Of a stretch of DNA of 64,000 nt, positions 29,723-38,902 are shown piece after piece. The DNA is taken from positions 434,001 to 498,000 of the forward strand of contig CBDBIN010000046.1 of assembly GCA_965206125.1 (NCBI GenBank), read 5' to 3'. Positions within the stretch are counted from its first letter, which is position 1; each line of letters starts with the position of its first letter. The translations under genes were made by a program, and so were the position numbers. The stretch is from CAXWPM01 sp965206125. Lineage in GTDB: Bacteria > Acidobacteriota > Terriglobia > 20CM-2-55-15. A model generated the notes under the pieces. The model saw only the letters and a program-made list of their open reading frames with translations, ran no database searches and was not told the DNA's origin.

Positions 29723-30388
29723 ATGCGACGCGCCATGATCATTATGACGCTGGGGCTGTTGTTCGCGCTGCCGGCTCGTTCCCAGGACGGCGGGCGCCTC
29801 GTTTCGCGGGGCGTCGATGTCCGGGTTGCGGGCGCCCCCGCCCAGAGTTCCGCGGGCGTCGGGTCCGGAGAAACGATCGAGACAGGAGCGTCTTCTTTTG
29901 CCGTCGTCGCCCTTGACGGTGGCTCACGCGTCGCTCTGGGCCGAGACACCGTCGCGGCGTTGGAGTTTGACGGGGCAGTCGCAATGGTTACGCTGTCGCG
30001 CGGTTCGGTCCGAATTCATGCGAGGCGGCCCGTCCACATTGCGACGCCCTCCGGGACTTTTCTGGTCGGGGACACTCCCGCCGAGGCGGACTTTCTGCTG
30101 GCGGAAGAAAAAACTGAAGTTCGTGTCTACTCTGGCGCTGTAACGGCCCTGGACGTCGATCTTCGGGCGCTGGTGTTCCGCGGTTCCGAGGATCGATCCG
30201 TTCGCGCGTACCGTGCCGGCACTATCGACCGGGGAGCGTTGTCCCAGGAATACCCTTTGCCCTGGCGGCCAAGTATCTATATTCCGTACCCCTACTTTGC
30301 GATTGGGGAGCCCGAACCGGCTTCCGAGGAACCCGCACCTGCGCCTCCAGGCCGCGGTCCCCGCCCGGGGCCCGATCCCATCAACTGA
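29723..30388 (+). CDS. Exported FecR-like domain protein
   Basis: A 221-residue protein with a signal peptide (LGLLFALPARSQ, residues ~10-21). Residues ~28-140 match the FecR-like beta pattern: GVGSGETIETGASSFAVVAL, then DGGSRVALGRDTVAALE and VTLSRGSVRIHARRPVHIAT. The C-terminus is proline-rich (EPAPAPPGRGPRPGPDPIN). In iron-regulator FecR the domain is periplasmic and senses a receptor; here there is no transmembrane helix or sigma partner next to it, so it is more likely a stand-alone periplasmic protein, as often seen in Acidobacteria. It is the last gene of the yebC-ruvC run and overlaps the convergent MEMO gene by eight bases. Confidence 0.7.
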   Translation: MRRAMIIMTLGLLFALPARSQDGGRLVSRGVDVRVAGAPAQSSAGVGSGETIETGASSFAVVALDGGSRVALGRDTVAALEFDGAVAMVTLSRGSVRIHARRPVHIATPSGTFLVGDTPAEADFLLAEEKTEVRVYSGAVTALDVDLRALVFRGSEDRSVRAYRAGTIDRGALSQEYPLPWRPSIYIPYPYFAIGEPEPASEEPAPAPPGRGPRPGPDPIN

Positions 30389-31190
30389 CCACGATACCGG
30401 CGTAGCCGACGACCCGTGCCCGTTCGCCAAAGATGTCGCCCGACGTGGCGTACTTCGCCAGATCCGCTCGCGATGCCCCGAGCCGGTTGACGGCTACGAG
30501 CATCGAAGTCGCCGGGCCGAAACCGCACATCGAGATGCCTTCCCGCAGGACGACCTCATGGAGGCCCTCCGGGTCGCGGTCGAGCATGCGATCGATCGCC
30601 CGGCGATCCTTTATTCTCGTCGCTTCGTCCGGTTCGTAATGGTTCATGTCGCTCGAGGCGATGATCAGTACGGGTTCGTCGACGGCTTCTACGGCTGCCG
30701 CCATCGCTCGACCCAGCCGGGCAATTTTCGCCAGGTCCGAAGTCCCGACGACGATCGGCACGAACAGGAAGTCCGAGCCCCGGATGCACTGGATGAAGGG
30801 TAGCTGGACCTCGAGCGCATGCTCCATCCGGTGGGCGCTGGGGTCCTCGGTAAGGTCCGGGTCGCCTCGCTTCAGGGACGTCGCCAGTTCATGGTCGATC
30901 GCAGCCTCGCCGAGGGGAGTCTGCCATTGCCCTTCGCTCATGATGGCAAGGGGCGCCCCCGCGCCCGTATGGTTGGGGCACAGGATGATGAGCCGCCGTG
31001 GTAGATCTACGCTGGAGTAGACTTCGCCGGCGACGTGCCCGGAGTAGACGTAGCCGGCGTGCGGGACCACGATTCCCAGCGCCTGCGCCGGATCGTCGGC
31101 AGGATGGAGAAACCCGCGCACTGCCTCCTCGAGACTGCGAGGATCTTCCGGATAGAAGCTTCCGGCTACGGCCGCATGACGCACCAACAA
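30381..31190 (-). CDS. amrB: MEMO-family protein (AmmeMemoRadiSam system protein B)
   Basis: A MEMO1-family protein of about 269 residues. It contains VRHAAVAGSFYP, GIVVPHAGYVYSGHVAGEVY (metal-ligand-type His), LIILCPNHTG, AIDHELATSL, EHALEVQLPFIQ and IIASSDMNHY, all in the family order. The open frame extends upstream to an ATG at 31313, but that would overlap the divergent dehydrogenase gene. A GGAGAG motif lies eight bases before TTG at 31190, and GTG at 31184 is the next choice, so a short start is preferred. AmrB proteins often accompany AMMECR1 and a radical-SAM enzyme; neither partner is here. The chemical role of the family is unsettled. Confidence 0.87.
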   Translation of the reverse strand: MLVRHAAVAGSFYPEDPRSLEEAVRGFLHPADDPAQALGIVVPHAGYVYSGHVAGEVYSSVDLPRRLIILCPNHTGAGAPLAIMSEGQWQTPLGEAAIDHELATSLKRGDPDLTEDPSAHRMEHALEVQLPFIQCIRGSDFLFVPIVVGTSDLAKIARLGRAMAAAVEAVDEPVLIIASSDMNHYEPDEATRIKDRRAIDRMLDRDPEGLHEVVLREGISMCGFGPATSMLVAVNRLGASRADLAKYATSGDIFGERARVVGYAGIVVS

Positions 31191-31271
31191 TCTATTGCTC
31201 TCCGTGTAAACTAACTTGGGCCACGACGCCCGGAATGGTATGAGCGTCATTATGTTACAATCCCGCGCTTC

Positions 31272-32258
31272 ATGAAAATTCTGTCGACCGCCTTCCATCC
31301 TGAGTTTGCCCACTGGAACCTTCCCGACTGGTGCGCCGGGGAGATCATGGACACGTTCCCCGACGTCCAGGTTGTCAAGCTCACGTCAGCCGACCGGATT
31401 CTTGAAGAGATACGAGACACGGACGTCTTGTTCGCGTGGCGGGTCACAGAAGAAGCATTTGCCGCTGCCGAGAAGCTGCGTTGGATTCACACCGGGATGG
31501 CCGGCCTGACGTGGATTCTGATCCCTCCTGTCATCGAGAGCGCCGTCGTCGTGTCCAACTCCAAAGGAGTTCATGCCCAGATCATGGGCGAGCACGCGAT
31601 GGCGCTGATACTGGCGTTTTCCCGGCGTCTCCATGATTGCCTTGAATTCCAGAGGAACGGCCTCTGGGGACGGAGCGAAATCTACGGGCGTGTGCCCTCG
31701 TTCGAATCCATTGCCGGCAAGACGCTCGGGGTTGTCGGGCTGGGGGCCATCGGTGTCGAGGTCGCGCGGCGCGCGCGATGCTTCGGCATGCGCGTGGTGG
31801 GTTTTCGGCGGAACGCCGGTACAACGAGTGAGGTTGCCGATGCCGTCTACCCACCCGATCGGCTGGACGAGATCCTGCCGGAAATCGACTATCTCGTGCT
31901 GACGGTTCCGGTAACCGCAGACACCGAGAGCATGATCGATGCGGTCCGCCTCGGGCGGATGAAACCGACGGCCGTGCTGATCAACCTGGCCCGTGGTGAG
32001 GTCGTGGATCAGGACGCGCTTGTTGAGGCGCTGGAGAGCGGCCGGCTCGCCGGTGCCGGTCTCGACGTCTTCATTCCCGACCCACTTCCAGACAGCCATC
32101 CTCTTTTTGCCACGAAGAACCTGATCCTGACCCCGCACGTGTCCGGAACGGACCCTGCGATGTGGCGCCGCGTGACCGACATATTCATCGAGAACATCCG
32201 GCGTTTCAAAGAAGGTCGAGAGCTGATCAACCGGGTGGACAAGCGGAAGGGGTATTAG
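31272..32258 (+). CDS. D-2-hydroxyacid dehydrogenase (NAD-dependent)
   Basis: A 328-residue member of the D-isomer-specific 2-hydroxyacid dehydrogenases. The NAD motif GKTLGVVGLGAIGVEVARRA lies at ~148-167. The catalytic Arg is in INLARGEVVDQDAL (~237-250), with Glu and the catalytic His (LTPHVSG, ~286-292) following. The N-terminal substrate domain carries GVHAQIMGEHAMALILAFSR. It reduces a 2-keto acid or oxidises the D-hydroxy acid; the substrate cannot be assigned (phosphoglycerate, glyoxylate and hydroxypyruvate reductases all share these motifs). A TACAAT hexamer at 31256-31261 lies only ten bases before the start, so a very short leader is possible. Divergent from the MEMO gene. Confidence 0.9.
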   Translation: MKILSTAFHPEFAHWNLPDWCAGEIMDTFPDVQVVKLTSADRILEEIRDTDVLFAWRVTEEAFAAAEKLRWIHTGMAGLTWILIPPVIESAVVVSNSKGVHAQIMGEHAMALILAFSRRLHDCLEFQRNGLWGRSEIYGRVPSFESIAGKTLGVVGLGAIGVEVARRARCFGMRVVGFRRNAGTTSEVADAVYPPDRLDEILPEIDYLVLTVPVTADTESMIDAVRLGRMKPTAVLINLARGEVVDQDALVEALESGRLAGAGLDVFIPDPLPDSHPLFATKNLILTPHVSGTDPAMWRRVTDIFIENIRRFKEGRELINRVDKRKGY

Positions 32259-32349
32259 AGATTGGAAGTTCGAGATTCGAGATTGTTCTCGGAACGTGCG
32301 GAAAGCGAAGAAGCTCGGGGCATCCCGGGGACGCCCCGCTACGGATTGT

Positions 32350-33393
32350 TTATTCGGGGTCGATCACGTAGAAGCCTTTCTTGTGCCGGACTCTTAGCTT
32401 GTCCATGTCCCCATCGTGGTCGACGTCCATCTCTGGCACCTCGACCTTGATTTTTCGCAGCTTGTCGTCCTGCTTCACGTCGACCGGTACGAAGCCGATG
32501 CTGTACTGATTGCGCATCTGAGCGCTGACCAGGTCGTAGATGCCGTTGTATTCCCCCGCGAACTTCGGGAAGAAGTAGGAGCCGCCCGTTGCGTTGGCGA
32601 GCGATCGCAGAACGTTCTCCGCCTGCAGGAAGCCCAGGCTCGTCAGCCCTCCCATACGGTCGGCGTAACGCATGCGGAATGCCTGTGCCATTCCGACCGA
32701 ATAGATCGTCGTGTCGGACGCCTCGGCCAACTTCAGAGTTTTGGGGTAGCTGATCTTGCTGATCGTGTCGAAGCCCGTGCTGAGCAGGAACATCGCTTTC
32801 TTACCGTCGATGTTCGCCATGCGTTCCAGCGTGAAGGCGACCGCGTCGTACAACGACAGCTCGCGGTACGCGGGGTATCGCAGGCGCTGGAGGCCTCCGA
32901 ACATTTCCTGCTGACTCTGCGTGAAGTCAGTCAGGATCGTCGGCCGCATGTCATAGGCTATGATCGCGCCCCAGTCCTCTTCGCGCAGCGACTGGATGAA
33001 CCCCGCCGCCGGCCGGACGACATCGTCGTAGTAGTAGCCGATGGTATCGCCGAACTCGATGACGAGGACGACAGTCATGGGCGAGTCTGTCGGGCTGAAG
33101 TTCGTGACCTTCTGCTCGACGTCGTCCACGTAGACTGTGAAGTGTTCCTTCTCCAGGCCCGACACCGGGTTCCCGCTCCTGTCGGTGACCACGACGTCGA
33201 CCTGGACCAGTTCGACATCGATCGACAGGGCGAACTGATCGTCGGCGTCCAGCGGCTGGTCGGTCTCGTCCTCTTCTTCGATCGGGGGAAGGGGGATGCC
33301 GGTCCCAACATTTCTCCGGGGACCTTGGGCAACTGCCAGGCCGACCGTGAAGAAAAAGAGCACGGTCATAGCGACGAGTCGTTTGGGTGTCAT
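32350..33393 (-). CDS. VWFA-related exported protein (Acidobacterial type)
   Basis: A 347-residue protein with a signal peptide (LVAMTVLFFFTVGLAVAQ). It follows the layout of VWFA-related Acidobacterial proteins: VQVDVVVTDRSGNPVSGLEK then HFTVYVDD (~60-90), a VWA-like domain (~105-300), and a C-terminal strand region. The normal MIDAS motif DxSxS is replaced by VIEFGDTIG, so metal-dependent ligand binding is doubtful. SLYDAVAFTLERM and KKAMFLLSTGFDTISK fit the rest of the fold. Other members come in large paralogous sets; only one is present here. Transcribed divergently from the thiolase gene. The biological role is unknown. Confidence 0.87.
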   Translation of the reverse strand: MTPKRLVAMTVLFFFTVGLAVAQGPRRNVGTGIPLPPIEEEDETDQPLDADDQFALSIDVELVQVDVVVTDRSGNPVSGLEKEHFTVYVDDVEQKVTNFSPTDSPMTVVLVIEFGDTIGYYYDDVVRPAAGFIQSLREEDWGAIIAYDMRPTILTDFTQSQQEMFGGLQRLRYPAYRELSLYDAVAFTLERMANIDGKKAMFLLSTGFDTISKISYPKTLKLAEASDTTIYSVGMAQAFRMRYADRMGGLTSLGFLQAENVLRSLANATGGSYFFPKFAGEYNGIYDLVSAQMRNQYSIGFVPVDVKQDDKLRKIKVEVPEMDVDHDGDMDKLRVRHKKGFYVIDPE

Positions 33394-33597
33394 TTCGATC
33401 TCCTACAGAAAGTATGTCAACAGCGTACCCGAGCCGAATGTAGCCCGCAACACTTTCAAGCATCCGGGAATTCGCGGGTTTCGGGGGCCAGTCACTCGAT
33501 TTGGACGTCTTTGGAGCCGAACTGTTGAATCGCTTCGGCAAATCAACCATCATTGAGATTGGCGCCAGGACAGCCAAACCACGTGTAGGTGCTTGCT

Positions 33598-34779
33598 ATG
33601 AAATCGGTTTACATCGTTTCGGCTCGCCGGACACCGATCGGACGATTCGGCGGAACACTGGCCGGCATGACGGCCGCAGATCTCGGGGTGAGGGCTGTGG
33701 GGGCCGCTCTCGAGACCGCCGGCGTTTCACCGGAAGACGTCGGTGAAGTGATCATCGGCCAGGCCCGGCAGGCCGGTAACGGACCCAACCCCGCCCGGCA
33801 GGTCAGCGTGCGTTCGGGCGTGCCCGAGTCAGTGTCGGCCTACACCGTCAACAAGGCGTGCGGTTCAGGCCTCAAGTCGATCATCCTGGGGTACCAGGAG
33901 ATCGCGCTGTCCAACGCCGACATTGTCGTCGCAGGGGGCATGGAGTCTATGAGCCGCGTGCCCTACCTGGTGGACGGAGCCCGATGGGGGCTAAGGCTCG
34001 GGCACCAGCAGTTCGTCGATGGAATGTACCGCGATGGGTTCATGTGTCCGCTCGCCGACATGATAATGGGCGAAACCGCCGAAGCCCTGGCCGAGATTCA
34101 CGGAATCACGCGCGATGAGCAGGACGAGTTTGCTTTGACGAGCCAGCGCCGAGCGGCAGCAGCGGCCGAGGCATGCCGGTTCGCGGACCAAATCGTGCCC
34201 GTCGCCGTGCCGCAGCGTAAGGGTGAACCGCTCGAGTTCACGACCGACGAACACATGCGTCCGGATGCTACGCCCGAGGCGCTCGGGAAGCTCAAGCCTG
34301 TCTTCTCGAAGACCGGCACCGTCACGGCCGGTAACTCGTCAGGTATCACCGACGGGGCCGCTGCCACGGTCTTGATGTCTGAAGAGGAAGTGAAGCGGCG
34401 CGACATCCAGCCCCTTGCCCGGATCGTGGATTACGCGATCGCGGGCGTGGACCCGAAGATCATGGGCATCGGTCCGGTCCCCGCGGTCGGCAAGCTGCTC
34501 TCGAAGACCGGGCTGAAGCTCGAGGATTTCGACCTGGTGGAACTGAATGAAGCGTTCGCGGCCCAGGTCCTGGCGTGCACGCGCGAGCTCCCGATCGATC
34601 CCGATCGCCTGAACGTCAACGGCGGCGCGATTGCTCTTGGCCACCCGATCGGCTGTACCGGAACACGCATCACGACGGCGCTCGCCCACGAGCTAAAACG
34701 GCGGAAGGGCCGTTACGGTCTGGCGACGTTGTGTATCAGCGGCGGGATGGGGATCGCGCTCGCGTTGGAAGCGGCCTAG
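33598..34779 (+). CDS. Acetyl-CoA C-acetyltransferase (thiolase)
   Basis: A 393-residue thiolase. MKSVYIVSARRTPIGRFGG is the classical start. The acyl-accepting Cys is in NKACGSGLKS (~85-94), the His in GGAIALGHPIGCTGTR (~340-356), and the second Cys in LCISGGMG (~377-384), so the catalytic triad is complete. It condenses two acetyl-CoA to acetoacetyl-CoA or runs the reverse cleavage in beta-oxidation; size and motifs favour the biosynthetic/degradative acetyl-CoA acetyltransferase group (AtoB/PhaA). ATG at 33598 is preferred over GTG at 33589 because AGGT lies at a suitable distance. It stands alone, without other fatty-acid genes nearby. Confidence 0.95.
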   Translation: MKSVYIVSARRTPIGRFGGTLAGMTAADLGVRAVGAALETAGVSPEDVGEVIIGQARQAGNGPNPARQVSVRSGVPESVSAYTVNKACGSGLKSIILGYQEIALSNADIVVAGGMESMSRVPYLVDGARWGLRLGHQQFVDGMYRDGFMCPLADMIMGETAEALAEIHGITRDEQDEFALTSQRRAAAAAEACRFADQIVPVAVPQRKGEPLEFTTDEHMRPDATPEALGKLKPVFSKTGTVTAGNSSGITDGAAATVLMSEEEVKRRDIQPLARIVDYAIAGVDPKIMGIGPVPAVGKLLSKTGLKLEDFDLVELNEAFAAQVLACTRELPIDPDRLNVNGGAIALGHPIGCTGTRITTALAHELKRRKGRYGLATLCISGGMGIALALEAA

Positions 34780-34800
34780 GTGCCGGCACCCGTCTCACCT

Positions 34801-34830
34801 GTAGAGGCGGTCTACGGCCGCCGACCTTCC
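34801..34830. repeat. Dispersed single copy of the REP-like palindrome
   Basis: CTGTAGAGGCGGTCTACGGCCGCC matches, with few changes, the reverse complement of the GGCGGTCATAGACCGCC palindrome and adjacent CTACAG of the array at 27318-27690. It lies between the convergent thiolase and helicase genes. Confidence 0.55.
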
Positions 34831-34887
34831 CAACTATTCGCCGCCGGAAGACCGTTCTACTCTTCCGCGTAAAGTTGGCCCTCGGGC

Positions 34888-36177
34888 CTACGACCGCTGG
34901 GACGGTCGGCGTCCGCGTCCGGAGCGATTGCGCGCGCGGCTTCTATCCGGTGGGCGCGCGGTGGCGCGGCCCGAGCCGCCATGCCTCCGACCGAAACGGG
35001 GTGTTGGTGGTGATTGGGGTCGGCGCTGCGGGTCGCTCTCCGCGTCCCCGGCGGGTGTGACGAAGTTCGCGACCTCCTCTCGCCGGATCCGCTTTCCGAC
35101 GAGTCGTTCGATCGCGGCCAAATGGGTGCTCTCTTCGGGCGCGGCCAGAGAAATCGCAACACCGCTTCGGCCGGCCCGGGCGGTGCGTCCTATCCGGTGC
35201 ACATAGTCCTCGGGGACGTGTGGCAGGTCGAAGTTGATGACGTGGCTGATGTCGTCGACGTCGATACCTCGGGCCGCGATGTCGGTCGCGATCAGGGTGT
35301 CGATATCACCCTTGCGGAAGCCGGCGAGCGCTCTGGTGCGGGCTCCCTGGCTCTTGCTACCGTGGATAGCCGCGACCCGCCGGCCGGATCTTTCGAGGCG
35401 GCGTGCCAGCTGGTTGGCACGTGCCTTGGTACGCGTGAAGACCAGGGCCTGTCCCATGTCCGGATGCTGCAACAGCGTGTGGAGCAACTCTTTCTTGCGG
35501 GTCATCGCCACCGGATGGATCACCTGTTGGATGGCGCCCACCGGCGTCGCCCGACGAGTCACTTCGACCATTACCGGTGCGTGGGTCGTGCGCCGGATCA
35601 GAGCCTCGATCTCGCCCGGCATGGTTGCTGAATAGAATAGGTTTTGCCGCTTCCGAGGCAGGGTCGCGAGGATCCTTCGAACATCGGGGAGGAAGCCCAT
35701 GTCGAGCATCCGGTCGGCCTCGTCGAGGACCACGATCTCGATGTTGCCGAGGTTTACCTGCCTGCGGCCCAGGTGATCGAGGAGCCGGCCAGGCGTCGCG
35801 ATCAGCAGATCGATTCCGGTGGCTAAGCGTCGCCGCTGCGGTTCCATGCCAACGCCACCGAAGATGACGGCGCTGCGCAGGCCGAGGTGCTTGCCGTAAT
35901 CCATGGCCATCTCCCGGACCTGGGCGGCCAGCTCGCGGGTCGGCGTGACCACCAGAGCTCGCGGGTGTCGCGACGCTTTGCCACCGGCGAGGTGTTCGAG
36001 GATTGGCAGCAGGAATGCCGCAGTCTTGCCCGTTCCGGTCTGGGCACAAGCGATGAGGTCACGACCTTCGAGGGCGACCGGAATGGCCTGCTCCTGGATC
36101 GGCGTGGGGGTGGTGTAGCCCGCGCTGGCTACGGCGCGAACGAGCTCTGGGCACAGGCCCAGCTCGGTGAATTTCAT
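34888..36177 (-). CDS. DEAD-box ATP-dependent RNA helicase (RhlE-like)
   Basis: A 429-residue helicase with all core motifs: Q motif (FTELGLCPELVRAVASAGYTTPTPIQEQAIP), Walker A AQTGTGKTAAF (~44-54), PTRELAAQV, VLDEADRMLDMG (~147-158), SATMP, VFTRTKARAN, TDIAARGIDVDD and HRIGRTARAGRSG. The C-terminal ~60 residues are basic and glycine/arginine-rich, a likely RNA-binding tail. AGGAG ten bases upstream supports the ATG at 36177. It should unwind short RNA duplexes in ribosome assembly or RNA decay. Closest by layout to RhlE among the E. coli paralogues, but this is by motif only. A 293-base spacer without a gene separates it from the divergent ABC operon. Confidence 0.94.
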   Translation of the reverse strand: MKFTELGLCPELVRAVASAGYTTPTPIQEQAIPVALEGRDLIACAQTGTGKTAAFLLPILEHLAGGKASRHPRALVVTPTRELAAQVREMAMDYGKHLGLRSAVIFGGVGMEPQRRRLATGIDLLIATPGRLLDHLGRRQVNLGNIEIVVLDEADRMLDMGFLPDVRRILATLPRKRQNLFYSATMPGEIEALIRRTTHAPVMVEVTRRATPVGAIQQVIHPVAMTRKKELLHTLLQHPDMGQALVFTRTKARANQLARRLERSGRRVAAIHGSKSQGARTRALAGFRKGDIDTLIATDIAARGIDVDDISHVINFDLPHVPEDYVHRIGRTARAGRSGVAISLAAPEESTHLAAIERLVGKRIRREEVANFVTPAGDAESDPQRRPQSPPTPRFGRRHGGSGRATARPPDRSRARNRSGRGRRPSQRS

Positions 36178-36470
36178 TCGTTCTGTTACTCCTGTCCGCG
36201 CTCACCCGAAGCGTGGATCGTCATTCGTATTCTTACCCGCGCGCACGTCGGGCTTCTATGTGAAGAACCTGTGAGGGGGAGGGCCCGAGTCTGTCCCGGA
36301 CAGCATCCGCTGCTCTGAGCGGGACTTCTATGGGTGGGAGAAACCTGCTCTCGATTCGTCATTATGGTAGCACGTATCCGGCCGTGTCCCACGATGCAGC
36401 GCCACACAACCGGGCCGTGAGGCGCCTTCTGATACACTTCTTCCCACCTTCTTATCTACGGATAGTTTTG

Positions 36471-37445
36471 ATGGAATTAGCAATTCAATTAACGGGCGTC
36501 ACAAAGACGTTCGGACAGACAACAGCCGTCGATAACCTGGATCTCGCGATCCCTCAGGGCGGGCTTTACGGTTTTATCGGGCCGAACGGGGCGGGAAAGA
36601 CCACGACGATCCGGATGATCATGTCCATCCTGTTTCCGGATTCTGGAACCGTTTCAGTACTGGGTCATCCCTCTGCACTCGATGCAAAGGACCGCATCGG
36701 TTACCTGCCCGAAGAACGTGGCGTATACAAGAAGATGCGCGTCGCGGCTTTCCTCTCGTATATTGCGCGACTCAAAGGAGTGGAAGATGATGGCCTCGAC
36801 GAGCGAATATCGGAGTCGCTCGAGCGGGTAGGCCTTCCCGCCATCGAACGCAAGCGATGCGATGAACTTTCAAAGGGCATGTCCCAGAAGGTGCAGTTCA
36901 TCGCTGCGATTATCCACAAGCCCGATCTCTTGATCCTGGACGAACCCTTCAGCGGCCTCGACCCGGTCAGCATGCGGATGTTACGGGATGTGATTCTGGA
37001 AGAACACGGCTGCGGAGCCACCGTCCTGTTTTCTAACCACGTGATGCCACAGGCCGAAGAGATCTGCGAACACGTCGTCATGGTGTACCAGGGGAAGAAG
37101 GTACTCGACCGAGAGATCGGATCGATCCGCAACCAATACGACCCCCGTGCGGTCCAGTTCGATCCGCTTGATCCGGCGGCCGACGCCTCACCGCTCCTGT
37201 CGTTGGCCGAGGTGGAGAGCCTCGAACCGAAGGATCTTGGCTATGACATTCTGCTGCGCGAGGGGACCGATCCGGCGACGGCCATGCGCCGGATAATGGA
37301 GCGGGTTCCAGCGGCACGAATCGCGCTTTCCCGCCAACGGCTCGAAGACGTTTTCATCCAGTTGGTCTCTGTCAGTACGGCCGCCGACGAAGTTCGGTTG
37401 AGGACGGAACTACAAGACGCGAACGCGAAAGGGGCGACGGAGTGA
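36471..37445 (+). CDS. ABC transporter ATP-binding protein (ABC-2/NatA type)
   Basis: A 324-residue ATPase starting MELAIQLTGVTKTFGQTTAV. Walker A GFIGPNGAGKTTTIRMIM (~38-55), signature LSKGMSQKVQFI (~136-147), Walker B LLILDEPFSGLDP (~155-167) and the switch His in VLFSNHVMP are intact. A C-terminal extension of ~100 residues is usual for exporters of the NatA/CcmA group. The open frame extends upstream to 36330, but the upstream residues do not look conserved. It overlaps the permease gene by four bases (GTGA at 37442-37445), so the two form one exporter; sodium extrusion (NatAB) or drug/lipid export are possible substrates. Confidence 0.92.
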   Translation: MELAIQLTGVTKTFGQTTAVDNLDLAIPQGGLYGFIGPNGAGKTTTIRMIMSILFPDSGTVSVLGHPSALDAKDRIGYLPEERGVYKKMRVAAFLSYIARLKGVEDDGLDERISESLERVGLPAIERKRCDELSKGMSQKVQFIAAIIHKPDLLILDEPFSGLDPVSMRMLRDVILEEHGCGATVLFSNHVMPQAEEICEHVVMVYQGKKVLDREIGSIRNQYDPRAVQFDPLDPAADASPLLSLAEVESLEPKDLGYDILLREGTDPATAMRRIMERVPAARIALSRQRLEDVFIQLVSVSTAADEVRLRTELQDANAKGATE

Positions 37446-38812
37446 AACGCATTCTCACGATCGCATCACGCGACTTCGTCGCCGTGATTTCGACCAAGGG
37501 CTTCATCGTCGGTCTTCTGGTCATGCCCGCGATAATGGTCTTGATGGTCACCCTCGGGCCGCGTCTTTTCGACGACACAAACTTCCAGATCGAAGGCGAA
37601 TTTGCGCTGATCGACCCGACCGGAAGCGTTGCAACCGAACTCCAGGCGGCGCTGGATCCTGACGCGATTGCCGAAAGACGTCTCGCAGAGTTTCGGCGCG
37701 AACTGGAACAGGCTCCGGACGCTGTACAGGGTCTGGCCGAGATGGCCGTCACTCAGTCGATGGACGAAGTGCTGGGACCTGCTCCGAACGTCCGTCTGAT
37801 CGAACGTCCCGCGGATGTGGACATCGAGGTAGAGAAACAATGGCTGAGCGAAGAATCCGAGGGACTCCGCCACGTCGCTCTGATCGTAATCCACGATAAT
37901 GCGGTTCGGCCCGCAGCCGGCGAGTCAACCTTAGGCACCTATGACCTGTATATTCCTCCCGGCCTCGACGACCGTGTCGGGGACTTCATCAACAGCACCA
38001 TTCGGGAGGCGATCGTGAACGCCCGGGTCTCCGCACAGGCGCTCGACCGCGAGACCATTGACTCCATCGTTCGGGTTCCCCGCCAGCGATCGATCACCGT
38101 GACCGAGGGCCAGGAGCGCCAGACCGTGGATGAATTCAGCTTCGTTCTCCCGATGGCTTTTATGATGCTGATGTTCATGGGCGTCATGGTCGGTGGCCAG
38201 TCGATGCTCACCTCGACGATCGAAGAAAAATCGAGCCGGGTCGTTGAAGTCCTGCTCTCGGCGGTATCTCCCATGGAACTCATGGCAGGAAAGTTGCTCG
38301 GCAGCATTTCCGTCAGCATGGTGGCTATGGGCTTCTACCTTCTGATGGGGCTGACGCTGCTGTCGTCCTTTTCCCTGTTTGGCCTTCTCGATCCATGGCT
38401 GATTCTGTATCTGCTCATCTTCTTCGTGATCGGTTTCTTCGTAATGGGATCCCTGATGATGGCGGTGGGTGCGGCAGTCAACGAGATGAGCGAAGCCCAG
38501 TCCCTGATGATGCCTCTGATGCTGGTGATGATTGTTCCGATGGTTCTGTGGCCGGCGATATCGCGCAACCCCAACTCCATGCTTGCCATCGCAGTCAGCT
38601 TTGTTCCGCCCATCAATCCGTTCGGCATGCTGATCCGGATGGCGTCGAGCCAGCCGCCGCCGTTGTGGCAAGTGTGGCTGTCGATCGGGATAGGCGCAGC
38701 GTCGGTATTCGGGGCGCTGTGGGTCGCGGCGAAGATCTTCAGGATTGGCCTGCTCATGTACGGCAAACCTCCCGACTTGAAAACACTGATCCGGTGGGTC
38801 CGAGCCGCCTAG
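37442..38812 (+). CDS. ABC-2 type transporter permease (NatB-like)
   Basis: A 456-residue membrane protein coupled to the preceding ATPase by a GTGA overlap. One N-terminal helix (~18-38) is followed by a ~200-residue extracytoplasmic domain (to ~230), then five or six helices in the C-terminal half (FVLPMAFMMLMFMGVMVGGQ, MVAMGFYLLMGLTLLSSFSL, LILYLLIFFVIGFFVMGSLM, LMLVMIVPMVLWP). The stretch STIEEKSSRVVEVLLSAVSPMELMAGKLLG (~257-287) is the conserved coupling region of ABC-2/NatB permeases. Together with the ATPase it forms a two-subunit exporter; the substrate is not deducible. Confidence 0.92.
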   Translation: MKRILTIASRDFVAVISTKGFIVGLLVMPAIMVLMVTLGPRLFDDTNFQIEGEFALIDPTGSVATELQAALDPDAIAERRLAEFRRELEQAPDAVQGLAEMAVTQSMDEVLGPAPNVRLIERPADVDIEVEKQWLSEESEGLRHVALIVIHDNAVRPAAGESTLGTYDLYIPPGLDDRVGDFINSTIREAIVNARVSAQALDRETIDSIVRVPRQRSITVTEGQERQTVDEFSFVLPMAFMMLMFMGVMVGGQSMLTSTIEEKSSRVVEVLLSAVSPMELMAGKLLGSISVSMVAMGFYLLMGLTLLSSFSLFGLLDPWLILYLLIFFVIGFFVMGSLMMAVGAAVNEMSEAQSLMMPLMLVMIVPMVLWPAISRNPNSMLAIAVSFVPPINPFGMLIRMASSQPPPLWQVWLSIGIGAASVFGALWVAAKIFRIGLLMYGKPPDLKTLIRWVRAA

Positions 38813-38902
38813 TCCGGATTTCTAGCCGACGCCAAGGCCAACGACCCTCGACCTGTCTGAAGCAGCTTGTCTCCGCCAGTCGTTCGGGTCTATCCTGCTG
38901 GT

